From assembly GCA_963921935.1 (NCBI GenBank), contig OY998178.1, positions 200,540,862 to 200,604,861 on the forward strand: a stretch of 64,000 bases of DNA, in the 5' to 3' direction. The stretch comes from Galeruca laticollis. Its lineage: Eukaryota; Arthropoda; Insecta; Coleoptera; Chrysomelidae. Position numbers and translations under genes: made by a program. This document shows, one piece after another, positions 19,030-29,123 of the stretch. The stretch's first letter is position 1. Every line of letters starts with the position of its first letter. Below the pieces are notes generated by a model. It was not told the origin of the DNA. It saw only the letters and a list, made by a program, of their open reading frames with translations, and did not search any database.

Positions 19030-19623
19030 CAGACAAATTATCGATACTTACAACGATTACAAACCTATTTTCACAGATGCGTCAAAAAATATTCATGGCA
19101 CCGGCGCATCCTTTATAATACCACCACAAGAGCAATGCAAATTTAAATTGAATAAAACAACTTTTATTTTTTCTGCTGAAGCTTTTGCAATCTTTAAAGC
19201 CATAGAGTTTGCGTTTGAAAGAAATAAAAATAAATATTATTATTTTTACTGATTCACTTTCAGTATTAAACAGCTTAAAGTCACCATTAGAAATACATAG
19301 TAAAAATAAAAAACACAATTGCTAAGTCTCCAAATAAACACATATTTGTATGGGTTAAAGCACACACAGGAATTATGTATAATGAAGTAGCAGATCAATA
19401 GGCAAAAAGCAGTATATTTTCAGAAGAAAATAATGTGGAAACTACTGTAGAGGAACAAATAAATTTGTCCAGAAGGAATATATATATATATAAAACATGG
19501 TCAAACATATATCAACAGTACTGCATAACAAAACCTACTCGATACACTTTACTTGAACCAAATTTAAAAAAACATATTATTGGTATGAGAATTACAATTA
19601 CCCTAGAAAATATATTACAACTA
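19030..19623 (+). pseudogene. LINE RNase H domain (first of two adjacent 3' ends)
   Basis: Reads KPIFTDASKNIHGTGASF (first Asp), FIFSAEAFAIFKAIEFAF (Glu), TDSLSVLNSLKSPLEIHSK (Asp) and FVWVKAHTGIMYNEVADQ: the four RNase H active-site blocks in order, spread over two frames with stops. RNase H marks I-group LINEs. The domain is followed by TWSNIYQQYCITKPTRYTL and then cut by a mariner insertion at 19624. The zinc-finger tail resumes at 20934. It may be the far part of the LINE whose ORF1 is at 14155-17815, but the endonuclease and RT between are missing. Confidence 0.65.
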
Positions 19624-20795
19624 CAGTATCCACCAAAATAAACAGTACCGAAAATAAAAATAAAAATTAATTTTTAATTTCTGTAAGTGTTCAAAATGTT
19701 CTCCATTTCGACGCAAACAAGCTTCATATCGATTTTGTAAGTCAATAAACATATTTATAAAAAGTGGTTGATGTAACTGCCGAAAAATATTTTGTATTCT
19801 TTCCCGTAGTTCGGCAATATTCGCCGGCGGATTTTCCGAGTGAAATATTTTGTCCTTCATTATGCCCCAAATGTATGCGTCAGGTGGCGTCAGATCAGGT
19901 GAATGAGAAGGATATTCGAAGACTGTTCCCCGAGAAATTATTCGATTATCGAAATGCTGACGGAGTAAGTCTAAGGTGCGCACAGCTGTATGGCTCGTTG
20001 CACCATCTTGTTGGAACCATTGTGTGCGAAACTGTAGATTTCGTGCTAGGCAAAAGTTATTTAGATCTCTCACAAAAGGTATAATAATTTTCTCTCTATA
20101 ACGCTCTTGGTTGACAGTAAGTGGATTCTGATTATCATCTTCAACGAAATAAGGACCAATCATTCCATGACCAGATACCGCGCACCAAACGGTAACTCGA
20201 AGACTGTGGAGTGGTTTCTCTACAATGACATCAGGACCTTCAAATCCAATGAATCTGGTTGTTTGTCGATTAATATAGCCGCTAAGATGAACGTGACTCT
20301 CGTCTGAAAACCATATGTTTTTCAAAAATTCGGGATCTTCGTAAATTAAACTCAACATGCGACCACAGTAATTTCTCTTGCACGTTTGTCCGCAGCATTT
20401 AGTCGTTGTCCAACTTGAATACGGTATGGATAACCACCAATTGATTTGAACATGCGACGTAAAGACGTTTCACTAATGTTGAGTTCACATGCAGTTCTTA
20501 CAAGACTTCTTTGAGGTGATTGCACAACTTGGTTAAAAACACGTCCTTCATTTTCGTTAGTGCATACTGTTTTTAGACGACCTGAAGAACCTTTACGTTG
20601 ACACAATACACTACCAGTGCGACGAAATTTTTCAACAACAGCTAACATCACACTTTTACTAGGAGCTGCTTTATTAAATTTTTGTTGATATTTTATTGAC
20701 ACCTGTTCTAAGCTTGGACCATCATTACGACCTTTTCCGTATGAACGAAAATAATGCTCTACCATAAAAACTTTTTCTTCTATTGTTAGAACCAT
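19621..20795 (-). pseudogene. Mariner-superfamily transposase (DD41D spacing), one frameshift
   Basis: Begins MVLTIEEKVFMVEHYFRSYG at 20795, the DUF4817-like helix-turn-helix region, with RRTGSVLCQRKGSSGR linker and RTACELNISETSLRRMF second helix-turn-helix. A small indel near 20355-20375 shifts the frame, and MLSLIYEDPEFLKNIWFSDE continues. Catalytic core: FSDESHVHLSGYINRQ (first Asp), WFQQDGATSHTAVR (second Asp) and SHSPDLTPPDAYIWG (third Asp, 41 residues after the second). All three Asp are kept, and the C-terminal tail (QNRYEACLRRNGEHFEHL) is complete. The end of the frame runs through the inverted repeat. Confidence 0.85.
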
Positions 20796-20931
20796 TTTTT
20801 AATCAAATTTAACTGCAGCGTACTATTAATATATCAACTAATGACAATTGAGTCAAATATGACAAATCCATATTACATAAACAACTCCACAGCACTCTCT
20901 GTTTCGGCACTGTTTATTTTGGCGGATACCG
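19624..20931 (-). mobile_element. Mariner-superfamily transposon, nearly intact
   Basis: 1,308 bp with terminal inverted repeats of about 30 bp: CAGTATCCACCAAAATAAAC against CGGTATCCGCCAAAATAAAC, flanked by TA at 19622-19623 and 20932-20933. The minus-strand transposase fills the element, whose small size and layout are typical for mariner. It sits inside LINE RNase H/zinc-finger sequence. Confidence 0.88.
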
Positions 20932-20933
20932 TA

Positions 20934-21240
20934 TATGCCGAATGAAATTTGGACACTCATGTTATCCTGCACACCTGCATAAAAACAAAATTATGGAAAG
21001 TAACATCTGCGAAAATTGCAACGAAATTTCCCATTTGTACCAAATTTTTTTCAATTGTAGGAGTTATGAACAACAATCTAAAAAACTATTACAAGTCTTA
21101 TTCAGCTAAATGTTCCATGCCCTTTCAATATTATGTATTTGCTATCCAAAAATGACAAAACTATATTTGATGCATTGATACATTTTTTATGTAATAATGG
21201 TATAACTCAAAATTCCACTGTACAACTTCAATTTAATACA
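20934..21240 (+). pseudogene. LINE C-terminal zinc-finger remnant
   Basis: After the mariner insertion: FGHSCYPAHLHKNKIMES then ICENCNEISHLYQIFFNC and RSYEQQSKKLLQVL. The CX2C...H...C unit is the zinc finger found after RNase H in I-type LINEs. This matches the expected continuation of 19030-19623. Confidence 0.55.
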
Positions 21241-21359
21241 ATTGTTCTAAGAAGGCATATTTTTTGTTAAACATTTCGAAAACATATATAGCATATGTGT
21301 AATATAATTATTTTCAATAGAGCATTCTTCTTACCCAATATAAGAATTAAGTTTGAAAA

Positions 21360-22185
21360 TTACGCTGCGCTGTTTGTGCTGAGATATGTTTCATCAACTG
21401 ATATAAGAAATACAGTAATTTTTACAGACGGTAAAAGCTTCGTTGACATGTTACAAAATATTCATGACTCTTAAAATTTATCCCATGTGGAATTAGAAAT
21501 TCTAAAAGAACATCATAATATAAGACAACAAAATAAAAATACCATAGTGGTCTGGATAAAGGGTCACTCGGGTATAAAAGGAAATGAAATTGCTGACAGG
21601 TTAGGTTCTCTTCAGGAGAACCATTAACAATAAAATCCGTACCACCTTACGACCTTAAGTGTGAATATAGGAACAGTCTGCTACTCGAATGGCAAAGCGT
21701 TTATGAAAGTAACATTCATGGACAGAACTACAAAAGCTGCCAAGTCAAGATTCCACAAAAGAGATGGTTCTATGAGATATCACATAGAGAATTCATTGTT
21801 ACTATAAATAGAATAAGATCAGGACATGCTATGACACCGCTATATAAACAGAGAATAGATATAACTGAAAATCCAGCTTGCACATGTGGCGAACTTGGTG
21901 ATTTAACCCATGTAATAGTAGAATGCTCCCAATTCCAAGCAAACCTAAATACTTTCTATGAGGATTTAATAGATCTTAAAGCAAAACTACCTATATGTGT
22001 AAACCAAATTGTATTCAGCAACAACATTAATATTTTATATTGTCTTTATAATCACCTGGAAAGGTGCAAAATGAAATTATAAAACCTGATACTAACATAA
22101 ATACATAGTAAGCAATTTTGCGATTAAATATCTTGTAAGTGCGTCGACGAAAAAAAAAAAGAAAAAAAAAGAAAAAAAAATAGAA
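21360..22185 (+). mobile_element. Second LINE 3' end: RNase H, zinc finger and A-rich tail
   Basis: Reads YVSSTDIRNTVIFTDGKSFV, IVVWIKGHSGIKGNEIADRL, then a zinc-finger unit ACTCGELGDLTHVIVECSQF and LERCKMKL (stop at 22080). The tail at 22147-22183 is A-rich with G interruptions, a normal LINE 3' end. Several stops and frameshifts fall between the blocks. It lies directly downstream of another LINE 3' end in the same orientation, so two independent insertions or a tandem duplication are possible. Confidence 0.7.
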
Positions 22186-22889
22186 ATGGATGGACAAGTA
22201 CTAACAACATACGTAACATACTAACACAGAGAAAGTATATCTGCAAATGTCCATTGTTTACAAGAAAACTTTGTTTAATAACTCGTCCGTAAAAACGGAT
22301 TACAAATTAAATCTGGCTAATTGGTCTCTGCCAAAGCCACCCAACTACTTAAAAAAAAGAATCAAGTACTGGCACATCAGATTGTTCCTGATTCAGAAAT
22401 TACTGTCCCACTAGCTTTTCTTCCAGAAGAAATATGTTAATAAGAATATATTATTAAAGCTATTGAACAAATGTATGACAAAACAAATTTTAGTGTTTTA
22501 TATTTTATTTCCCATACCAGTTGAGTGGTAGCGTACTATTAGCACCAATGAGAATTCAATGTACATGATTGGTGCAACTATGGGGGATCGATTAAGGCAT
22601 ATGTATTTGTGACCTTTTTATAGTCCTCTTAGGATCCTCTATTGCATCCCTAACAAAACATCTGTATGGAATGGAGATAATTGAAACACCATAAAGTATG
22701 GGATATAAAAGGGCAACAATCAAGTTTATTCTATATGATCCTCTGACTGTCATACACCATTCAGCATGTACATGCAATACGAATATTAGTGTTCTAGGTG
22801 TACATTGTACTGAAAGGGATCTATGTAACTTTGATCTGAAACTTTGTATTTAAAGTTATAAATGAAAATAGTACTTTCTGTATACGTAC
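22186..22889. other. Unassigned Edc3 intron 3 sequence
   Basis: No recognisable gene. A short plus-strand open stretch at about 22340-22438 reads ATQLLKKKNQVLAHQIV and PLAFLPEEIC before a stop. I cannot place it in a family. Confidence 0.4.
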
Positions 22890-23152
22890 CTATATTTTGT
22901 AGGCTTTCTATTATCAAGATGTTTCACAACATCCGGTTTATGAGCGTTAATTTCATCCCAAACAGCTTGTTTATTGAAAAGGGCTAAGTTTTTCTCAAAA
23001 TCAAAATCTTTACTAATATTGCTCTGTTCCATTGACATACCAAAACATTCTTCATCTCTCCAACCTTTCATCCATTTTCTATTGTTTTTTTCCTTTTTAC
23101 TTGGAGTGTTATTTTTAAAGGAGTTGTTTGCTTGTTCATTTGGTGGCTTTAC
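22890..23152 (-). CDS. Edc3: Edc3 coding exon 3: FDF domain
   Basis: The acceptor TTTGCAG|GTAAAGCC opens in phase 0 with VKPPNEQANNSF, a Lys-rich linker. The FDF domain then follows: DEECFG and KDFDFEKNLALFNKQAV, ending NRKPTKY plus a split Arg codon. The DFDFExNLALF core is the motif that gives the domain its name. In Edc3 it binds the DEAD-box helicase Dhh1/DDX6. The exon is 87 codons plus two bases, with donor AG|GTACGT at 22889. It is a stretch of about 260 bp of host coding DNA between large TE blocks on both sides. Confidence 0.9.
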
Positions 23153-23620
23153 CTGCAAATTAAAATCTTAATCCAATTTAGTCAGGAGAACAGTTTAGAA
23201 TATTGCACACTATGGATTTCAAACTATGTTGCAGGAATAACCCACTATAGAATACCCAAAAAATTCGAAAACTTGGGTGTTAGTTTACTACAATGTTTAA
23301 AAGACGATTGTCTTATACATTTACGCGGCTACCTCACCAGCAATGCGCGACGGCGATGATACCGCTACCCAATTTTTACAAAAGTAATCTACTATCATGT
23401 ATGGGTAGTTCTATAATAAGAGATAACTTGTGTGTCAATGAGTTTAAAAGGGTTTTTTATTCTAATTTTGTTGTTTTTTTGCAATAAATCATATCCTCTA
23501 AATGTATTTTATAAATAACGTAACGATGAAATACCTAATTCTAGCACATGCTTCTGAAATTTTAAGTTGAAGTTTAAAAATGTCTCTTCCCTGGCCAGTT
23601 TGAGTTCAACTTGCAGACAG
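23153..23620. other. Unassigned Edc3 intron 2 sequence
   Basis: AT-rich, with no supported gene or repeat. The first 20 bp hold the exon 3 acceptor and its pyrimidine tract on the minus strand. Confidence 0.5.
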
Positions 23621-23873
23621 TACATACCTTCTTTGTATCAGTTGCTAAAGTAAAGTATGTTTATTACGAAATTAAATAAATATGCTAAAGTATTATTAAA
23701 AAACAACAACAATGGTTGTGTATTTTCAAACTCAATTTATGTCCCGCTTTTTTTGTGAATCTACCCTGGCAAAATTCGTTCCGTTACTCGAACGTTATAC
23801 TACTACCGCATGCCTAACTACGCTCAGGGACAGCTATCGATGTGAAGTTAGCGCTGTTAAACACACGAGCCGG
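23621..23873 (+). repeat. Repeat X, copy 1 (truncated)
   Basis: About 253 bp starting CAGTACATACCTTCTTTG. It resembles 25284-25533 and 37404-37652 at about 90%. It breaks off at GAGCCGG, where RTE LINE sequence begins. The two other copies continue into TAGTGTTGCTATTTTT. Confidence 0.8.
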
Positions 23874-25238
23874 ATGGAAGGAAAACATAATAGTGCCCAT
23901 CCACAAAAAAGGGGACAAAACAAGATGCGCGAATTATAGAGGAATCTCACTCCTAAACACGGCATATAAAACCCTCTCAAACATCATTCTTAGTAGACTA
24001 ATCCCTTATGCTGAAAATGTCCTAGGCGTATATCAAGCCGGGTTTAGGGCAAACAGATCAACAATAGATCAACTATTCACGCTGAGACAACTTCTAGAAA
24101 GGGGATGGGAGTATAACAGACCCATACACAATCTTTTCATAGACTTTCGACAGGCATATGATAGCGTAGAAAGAAGCCAAGTATGGAATGCCATGGCGGA
24201 GTTCTCAATACCAAAGAAACTCATTCGGATGACCAAAGTCTGTATGGAGGGTGGAATATCTAAAGTATGTGTAAATAATAAACTGTCTGGCAGCTTTGAA
24301 ATCAACAGTGGACTTAAACAGGGTGATGCGTTATCTCCACTACTTTTTAACCTTGTATTAGAGAAAGCCATGAGGTCGGCCGAAATAAAAACAGAATTGC
24401 TATCGGTTCAAGGTCCCAAGCTGTTACTCGCATATGCAGATGACATAGATCTCGTTGGAGATTCCATCCTATCCACGAAAGACATTTTCAACAAGGTGGA
24501 AAGAGCAACAAGTGAAGTAGGGCTGAAGATTAATGAAGAGAAGACGAAATATATGTGTATAAATAGAACGACACAAAGAGACAGAATAGGACAAAATGTG
24601 ACGATCAACACCTTTAATTTCGAAAGAGAACAACGTTTTAAGTATCTGGGGGCCGTAATCACAGCGGACAACGATGTTACCGAAGAAATAAAAGACATAA
24701 TCCAATCTGCAAACCGCTGTCTATTTGCACTGAATAAGCTCATAAAATCAAAAAATCTCACAAGAAGTTCAAACATCAAAATCTATAAATCCATCGTCAG
24801 ACCTGTAATAACATACGGATGCGAAACGTGGACCATGACCAAAGCAAACAAAGAAAAGCTCAGACGCTTTGAACGAAAAATACTTAGAAAAATTTTCGGA
24901 CCTCACCATGACATCACCACAAACCAGTATAAGATCAGAACCAATATCGAATTAAAAGCACTCTACAACGACGCCGATATTGTCCAATAAATTAAATCAC
25001 AGCGACTAAGATGGGCAGGCCACGTGCACAGACTGAATAACGAAAGACTTGTAAAACTGGTATGGGAGGAGATTCCCACAGGCAAAAGACCACTCGGACG
25101 TCCCAGAATGCGATGGAGAGATAACATCCAAGCAGATCTCCGGAAAATGAACATTCCATTTGACCCTAGGTTGATGGAAGACCGAACAAATTGGAAAAAA
25201 GTTGTACAGTCAGCCAAGACCCACCCAGGGTTGTAGCG
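23874..25238 (+). pseudogene. RTE reverse transcriptase, truncated and with a stop
   Basis: Reads the RT core: NLFIDFRQAYDSVERSQVW (motif A), GLKQGDALSPLLFNLVLE (motif B), LLAYADDIDLVGDS (YADD), then RPVITYGCETWTMTK and, after an in-frame TAA at 24988-24990 (DIVQ-stop; Glu in the other copy), RLRWAGHVHRLNNERLVK and WEEIPTGKRPLGRPRMRW. The N-terminal endonuclease is missing. The stop is absent from the 35995-37376 copy, so it arose after the duplication. Confidence 0.82.
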
Positions 25239-25255
25239 CTACGTGATGATGATGA
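23874..25255 (+). mobile_element. RTE LINE 3' half, duplicate of 35995-37376
   Basis: Matches 35995-37376 base for base apart from roughly nine substitutions (about 99%), at a constant offset of 12,121 bp. It begins in the middle of the RT ORF (WKENIIVPIHKKGDKTRCAN) with no retrotransposition signature at its 5' end. The homology continues past the LINE 3' end into the same flank, so this is a duplicated genomic segment and not a separate insertion. Confidence 0.85.
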
Positions 25256-25283
25256 TGGATGAGACTAATTTTTAATAAAAAAA

Positions 25284-25717
25284 GTACATACCTTCTTTGT
25301 ATCAGTTGCTAAAGTAAAGTATGTTTATTACGAAATTAAATAAATTAGCTAAAGTAGTATTAAAAAAATCAACAGTGGTTGTTTATTTTCAAACTCAATT
25401 CATGTCCCGCTTTTTTTGTGAATCTACCCTGGCAAAATTCGTTCCGTTACTCGAACGTCATACTACGGCCGTGTGCCTAACTATGCTCAAGGACATCGAT
25501 GTGAAGATAGTGCTGTTAAACACGCGAGCCGGTAGTGTTGCTATTTTTTAGTTAATGCCACGCAGCTGTGCGGTGCTCTCGCAAGGTCATTGTGTCTCTC
25601 CACTGGCAATATTAATTGAATTGATCTGCATTTACTGCCCTAATTTAATAATACTGCAATAGTTAGAGTGTAATATATAATTAAGCTACAAAATCTTATT
25701 TCAATAACATAATTGAT
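25284..25717 (+). repeat. Repeat X, copy 2, with downstream flank
   Basis: Near-identical to 37404-37860. It includes the X unit (TACATACCTTCTTTG...GAGCCGGTAGTGTTG) and the region following it. Relative to the other copy, about 16 nt including the GTAAGT after CCACTG are lost near 25602, which removes a candidate splice donor of the downstream gene. Confidence 0.8.
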
Positions 25718-26039
25718 TTTGTCACAACGATTTTAATTTAAAAAATACAAACTGCAAAAATCAGAGAAGCTTCCGAAAATTCCACAAAAAAAATCTAATT
25801 GTCATAATATTAAACATAAACAGCGGCAACGTTGCGGTGAGCGATCTGCCGCTGACGCCATCAAGCTAGAATCGGCTAGAACTGACTTGCCGGACCAGCG
25901 CGTTAGTGTTCGAGAACGATCAGGATTGCTTTGAACGGGATAAATACGCACGGCGCGGCGACTTTGCGCTTAGTTGAAAACTGAACGCGTAACCAACGTC
26001 CAGCGGTTGGGTTAGTAGAGAACAACAAAAAATAATATT
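25718..26039. other. Flank/5' region of the ZBED-like hAT pseudogene
   Basis: No gene. A GC-richer stretch (25820-26000, for example CAGCGGCAACGTTGCGG) precedes the hAT start codon and may be its terminal or promoter region. It replaces the 123 bp (37861-37983) found at this position in the other duplicate. Confidence 0.4.
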
Positions 26040-27841
26040 ATGGCAAGTAGTTGTAAGAAGGTAAAGACATACCACTTTCATTCGGAATGGGGAGAACAAT
26101 ACTTTTTTACAGAAATTAAAGATAAAAATGTGTGTGACTTCGGTCTCCGTTGCTAAAAAAGGAAATATTGAGAGACATCATAAAACTGTACATTCTAATT
26201 TTGAAAAATCATTCCCACTACATTCTGCCGCCAGAAAGGAGAAACTGAAACAGTTAAAAAAGATGTTAATTGGACAACAATCAATATTTTTAAGAACAGT
26301 CGACAAAAATAAGGCTGCAACTGAAGCATGTGTCCCAGATAATTGCACAAAAAAAGAAACCTTATGAAGACGGCGAAATGATAAAACAGGCGTTTTTAGA
26401 AGCTGCTGATTCGTTATTCGCCAACTTTAGAAATAAAGACGAGATAGTTTCAGCTATAAAATCTATGCAACTTTCTGCTAATACAGTGATGAGACGTGTA
26501 GAAGTAATGAGCAATGATATTTGTTTACAGTTAAGAACTGACTTAGATAACTGTTCATTTTTCACTTCAATTGGATGAATCAACAGATGTCATTGACACT
26601 GCCCAGATGGCCGTGTTCGTCAGGATGGTTTTTAGTGATTTTACAATTAAAGAAGATCTTTTGAAGTTTATTCCACTGAAAGGACACACTAGTGGACAGG
26701 AGTTGTTTTCTCATTTAAAAATTATTATTTCTTCTGAGAAAATTCCAATATCGAAAATGGTAGGCTTGACAACCGATGGCGCTCCAGCTATGGTGGGTTG
26801 TGATAAGGGTCTGGTGGCGTGTGTCGTAAAGATGAAACTTTTCCGCAATTTCTCTGTTACCACTGCATTATCCATCAGCAAGCATCATGTGGAAATTTCC
26901 TGAAACTAAACAACGTTACGAAACTGGTGGTAAAAATTGTGAACAAAATAAGAGCTCAAGCGTTACAAGATTATTCAAAACCTTGGCCGATGAAGTTGAC
27001 TGTCATACCGGAGACCTACTCCTTCACTCTGAAGTCCGATGGTTAAGTAGAGGACGGGTGCTGAAACGTTTTAATAATGTCCTATCTGACATAGTTCATT
27101 TTTTCAAACAACGCGAAACTAGAAAATTCAATCTGGCTTAGAGATTTTGGTTTTCTCGTGGACATTACAGAGAAATTAAACGAAATTAATTTGCAGCTTC
27201 AGGGGAGAGACAAAGAATTAGCGGAAATGATTTCTGATATAAAAGCATTTATCAAAAAGCTGGAGTTTTGGGAACAAAACCTAATTAACAGCGATGCCAA
27301 GCATTTTCCTATTCTTTCAGAAAAAATATCTCAAAATCCATTAGAACCATATGACAGCAAATATCATGTAGAAATAGTTTTTACCCTGAAGAATAACTTC
27401 AAAAATCGTTTTAAGGATTTCAACGAAATGGCTTTAGTAGCGCAGTTTGTTGTTTCACCCTTTATGGAAATTGATCTCCAACAGTTTGCAACTTGTGTTT
27501 TGCAGAACTTTGGCGAAGACATAGCTGCAACGGTAATGGAAGTAATTGTTTCAAAATGATTCAGCCTTAAAATCGTTAGTCTCAAGTACCAAATGTATCT
27601 GGCCTATTGTAAGTAAAGACAAATATTCAGTTCTATGCCGTGTTGCCTTGAAAGTGAAAGCATTATGCAGTTCAACCTATTTGTGTGAATCTTTTTCCAA
27701 TATGAAGTTTATTAAGAACAAATATCGCAATCGACTTGGATACAATGAACATTTGGATAATTGTATTAGAATGGCTGTATCAAATTATACTGCAAACATT
27801 AAAAAAAATATCGATGAGTCTGAGTGTCAGTCTTCTCATTG
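26040..27841 (+). pseudogene. hAT transposase-like protein (ZBED/GTF2IRD2-like), multiply frameshifted
   Basis: Blocks in order across at least four frame changes: a degraded BED-type start (HFHSEWGEQYFFTEIKDKNV, VSVAKKGNIERHHKTVHS); EIVSAIKSMQLSANTVMRRV; QLRTDLDNCSFF, then LDESTDVIDTAQMAVFVRM; MVGLTTDGAPAMVGCDKGLV (Asp-Gly block); CYHCIIHQQASCG (the H/C block, CxxH-like); SEVRWLSRGRVLKRF; and a C-terminal dimerisation region, YLCESFSNMKFIKNKYRNRL then NEHLDNCIRMAVSNYT. These are the signatures of Charlie-type hAT transposases and their domesticated ZBED/GTF2IRD2 relatives. Here it is a decayed TE gene, not a host gene. The element is not seen in the duplicate copy at 37861-37983, so it entered after the duplication or was lost there. 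Confidence 0.8.
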
Positions 27842-28228
27842 AACGTGCTTTTTTATTTTTCAATGTTTATGTTCATGATAGTGCGTTACTTTTTTATTGT
27901 TATTATTAACTATTTTTATATCTTACGTGACATGCCGTTGCGGCTGGATAAAAGTTTGTGTTTATTTTTCAAACACCTTCGTTTGGTAGGTAGGGATGTA
28001 GTTATGAACAAGTACGTACTAGTAATATTAGTGATTTAGTTATCAGTTTATTATTAGTAACTATGTATTATGTATTACCAGTTAAATAGTAAAATAAATA
28101 CATATAATGATAAATTAACTGTGGATTATTTCATTTACGTTGCGTTACGTGGCTTCTGTGTGGGTAGCTCGCTGTTTATTCCAAAATTAACAAAGTAGCT
28201 CAACACATTGAGAGGTTGGCGACCACTC
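27842..28228. other. 3' region of the hAT element
   Basis: AT-rich 3' UTR ending AGAGGTTGGCGACCACTC, whose inverse GAGTGGTCGCCAACC resembles hAT terminal repeats (CAGTGGTCGCCAACC). The matching left terminus could not be found, so the 5' border is undetermined. Confidence 0.4.
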
Positions 28229-28803
28229 AACTAGAGCATAGTTCCGAGCCAATCAACCATGTATGAAAAGTTTTTGAAATATTCATTTATTGTTAACTAT
28301 GGTAAATGAAAATTCTTATGATAAAAATAAATAAATAAGATACTTAGTTCATATTCATATTAAATATATTATTGTTGTAGATTACGGCGCCACTAAAAAA
28401 GTTAACATGTGAAGAAAGATTAGAGAAGAAACGTGAAGCGGAGAGACTAAGTTATCAAAAGATTAAAAATGATCCAGATAAGTATGAATTGCAAAAGCAA
28501 AAAGAAAAATATTTGAAAAAGAATGAGAAAGGAATTATAAAAACTGTCGATCAAATGATTCCTAGAGAGCAACGTAAGGCGCGAAAGATATGGAAATAGA
28601 AAGCAAGAGAGCGTAGGCAACGACTTCTTCCTCAAAATATAACGAATGTTCCGATAACGCCATCGATTTCAGATATTGATGATCAATTCTCCCAAAAGAA
28701 TTTACCTAGAAGAGTTGCTGCTGCCAAACTTAAATCATATCGAGCCAGAAGACAAAGATATTTTATTAATAAAAAAAAATATGAGACTATACAAAAGCTA
28801 AAG
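28229..28803 (+). repeat. Duplicate block 2 (copy A) with broken coding exon
   Basis: Matches 37984-38552 at roughly 95%. It includes the acceptor TTATTGTTGTAG|ATTACGGC at 28380 and an exon reading APLKKLTCEERLEKKREAER then KIKNDPDKYELQKQKEKY. A TAG interrupts at about 28597-28599 (KIWK-stop-KARE), and a run of extra A residues ends the exon. See 38136-40160 for the better copy. Confidence 0.75.
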
Positions 28804-29123
28804 ACTAAATTACCACGTTACAAATAATACGAAAGAGATCCGTCCCTGCAACCTATTCAGTAGGACATGTTTATTTCGGTGCACCGAAAAAAGTGGAGTT
28901 TCTAAGTTAAACAATTAAGTAAATATTGTGATTTTTAGGAAAATTACTATATTTATATGGTGAGTGCCTTTGTGCAGATTACTATCAAATATACCTTGAC
29001 AATAGACTGTCTACTTTAGAATAACGTTGTCGTAAAACTGAAAGTCAACAAGAAAGTACAATAACAACTAATTATCAAGGGCGTACTGAAGCGCCTGGAC
29101 CTCATTTAACAGATCACTTTAAA
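28804..29123. other. Spacer before the I-type LINE
   Basis: No supported gene. LINE ORF1 similarity may begin slightly upstream (GRTEAPGPHLTDHFK at 29082-29126). The 5' UTR of the LINE probably occupies part of this stretch. Confidence 0.4.

Noticed and set aside
23621..25537. A 253-bp direct repeat around the RTE fragment as an extreme target-site duplication
   Set aside because: The two X copies differ by about 10% while the LINE differs from its twin by about 1%, and the LINE homology continues into the same flank as at 37377. A duplication of the locus explains it better.
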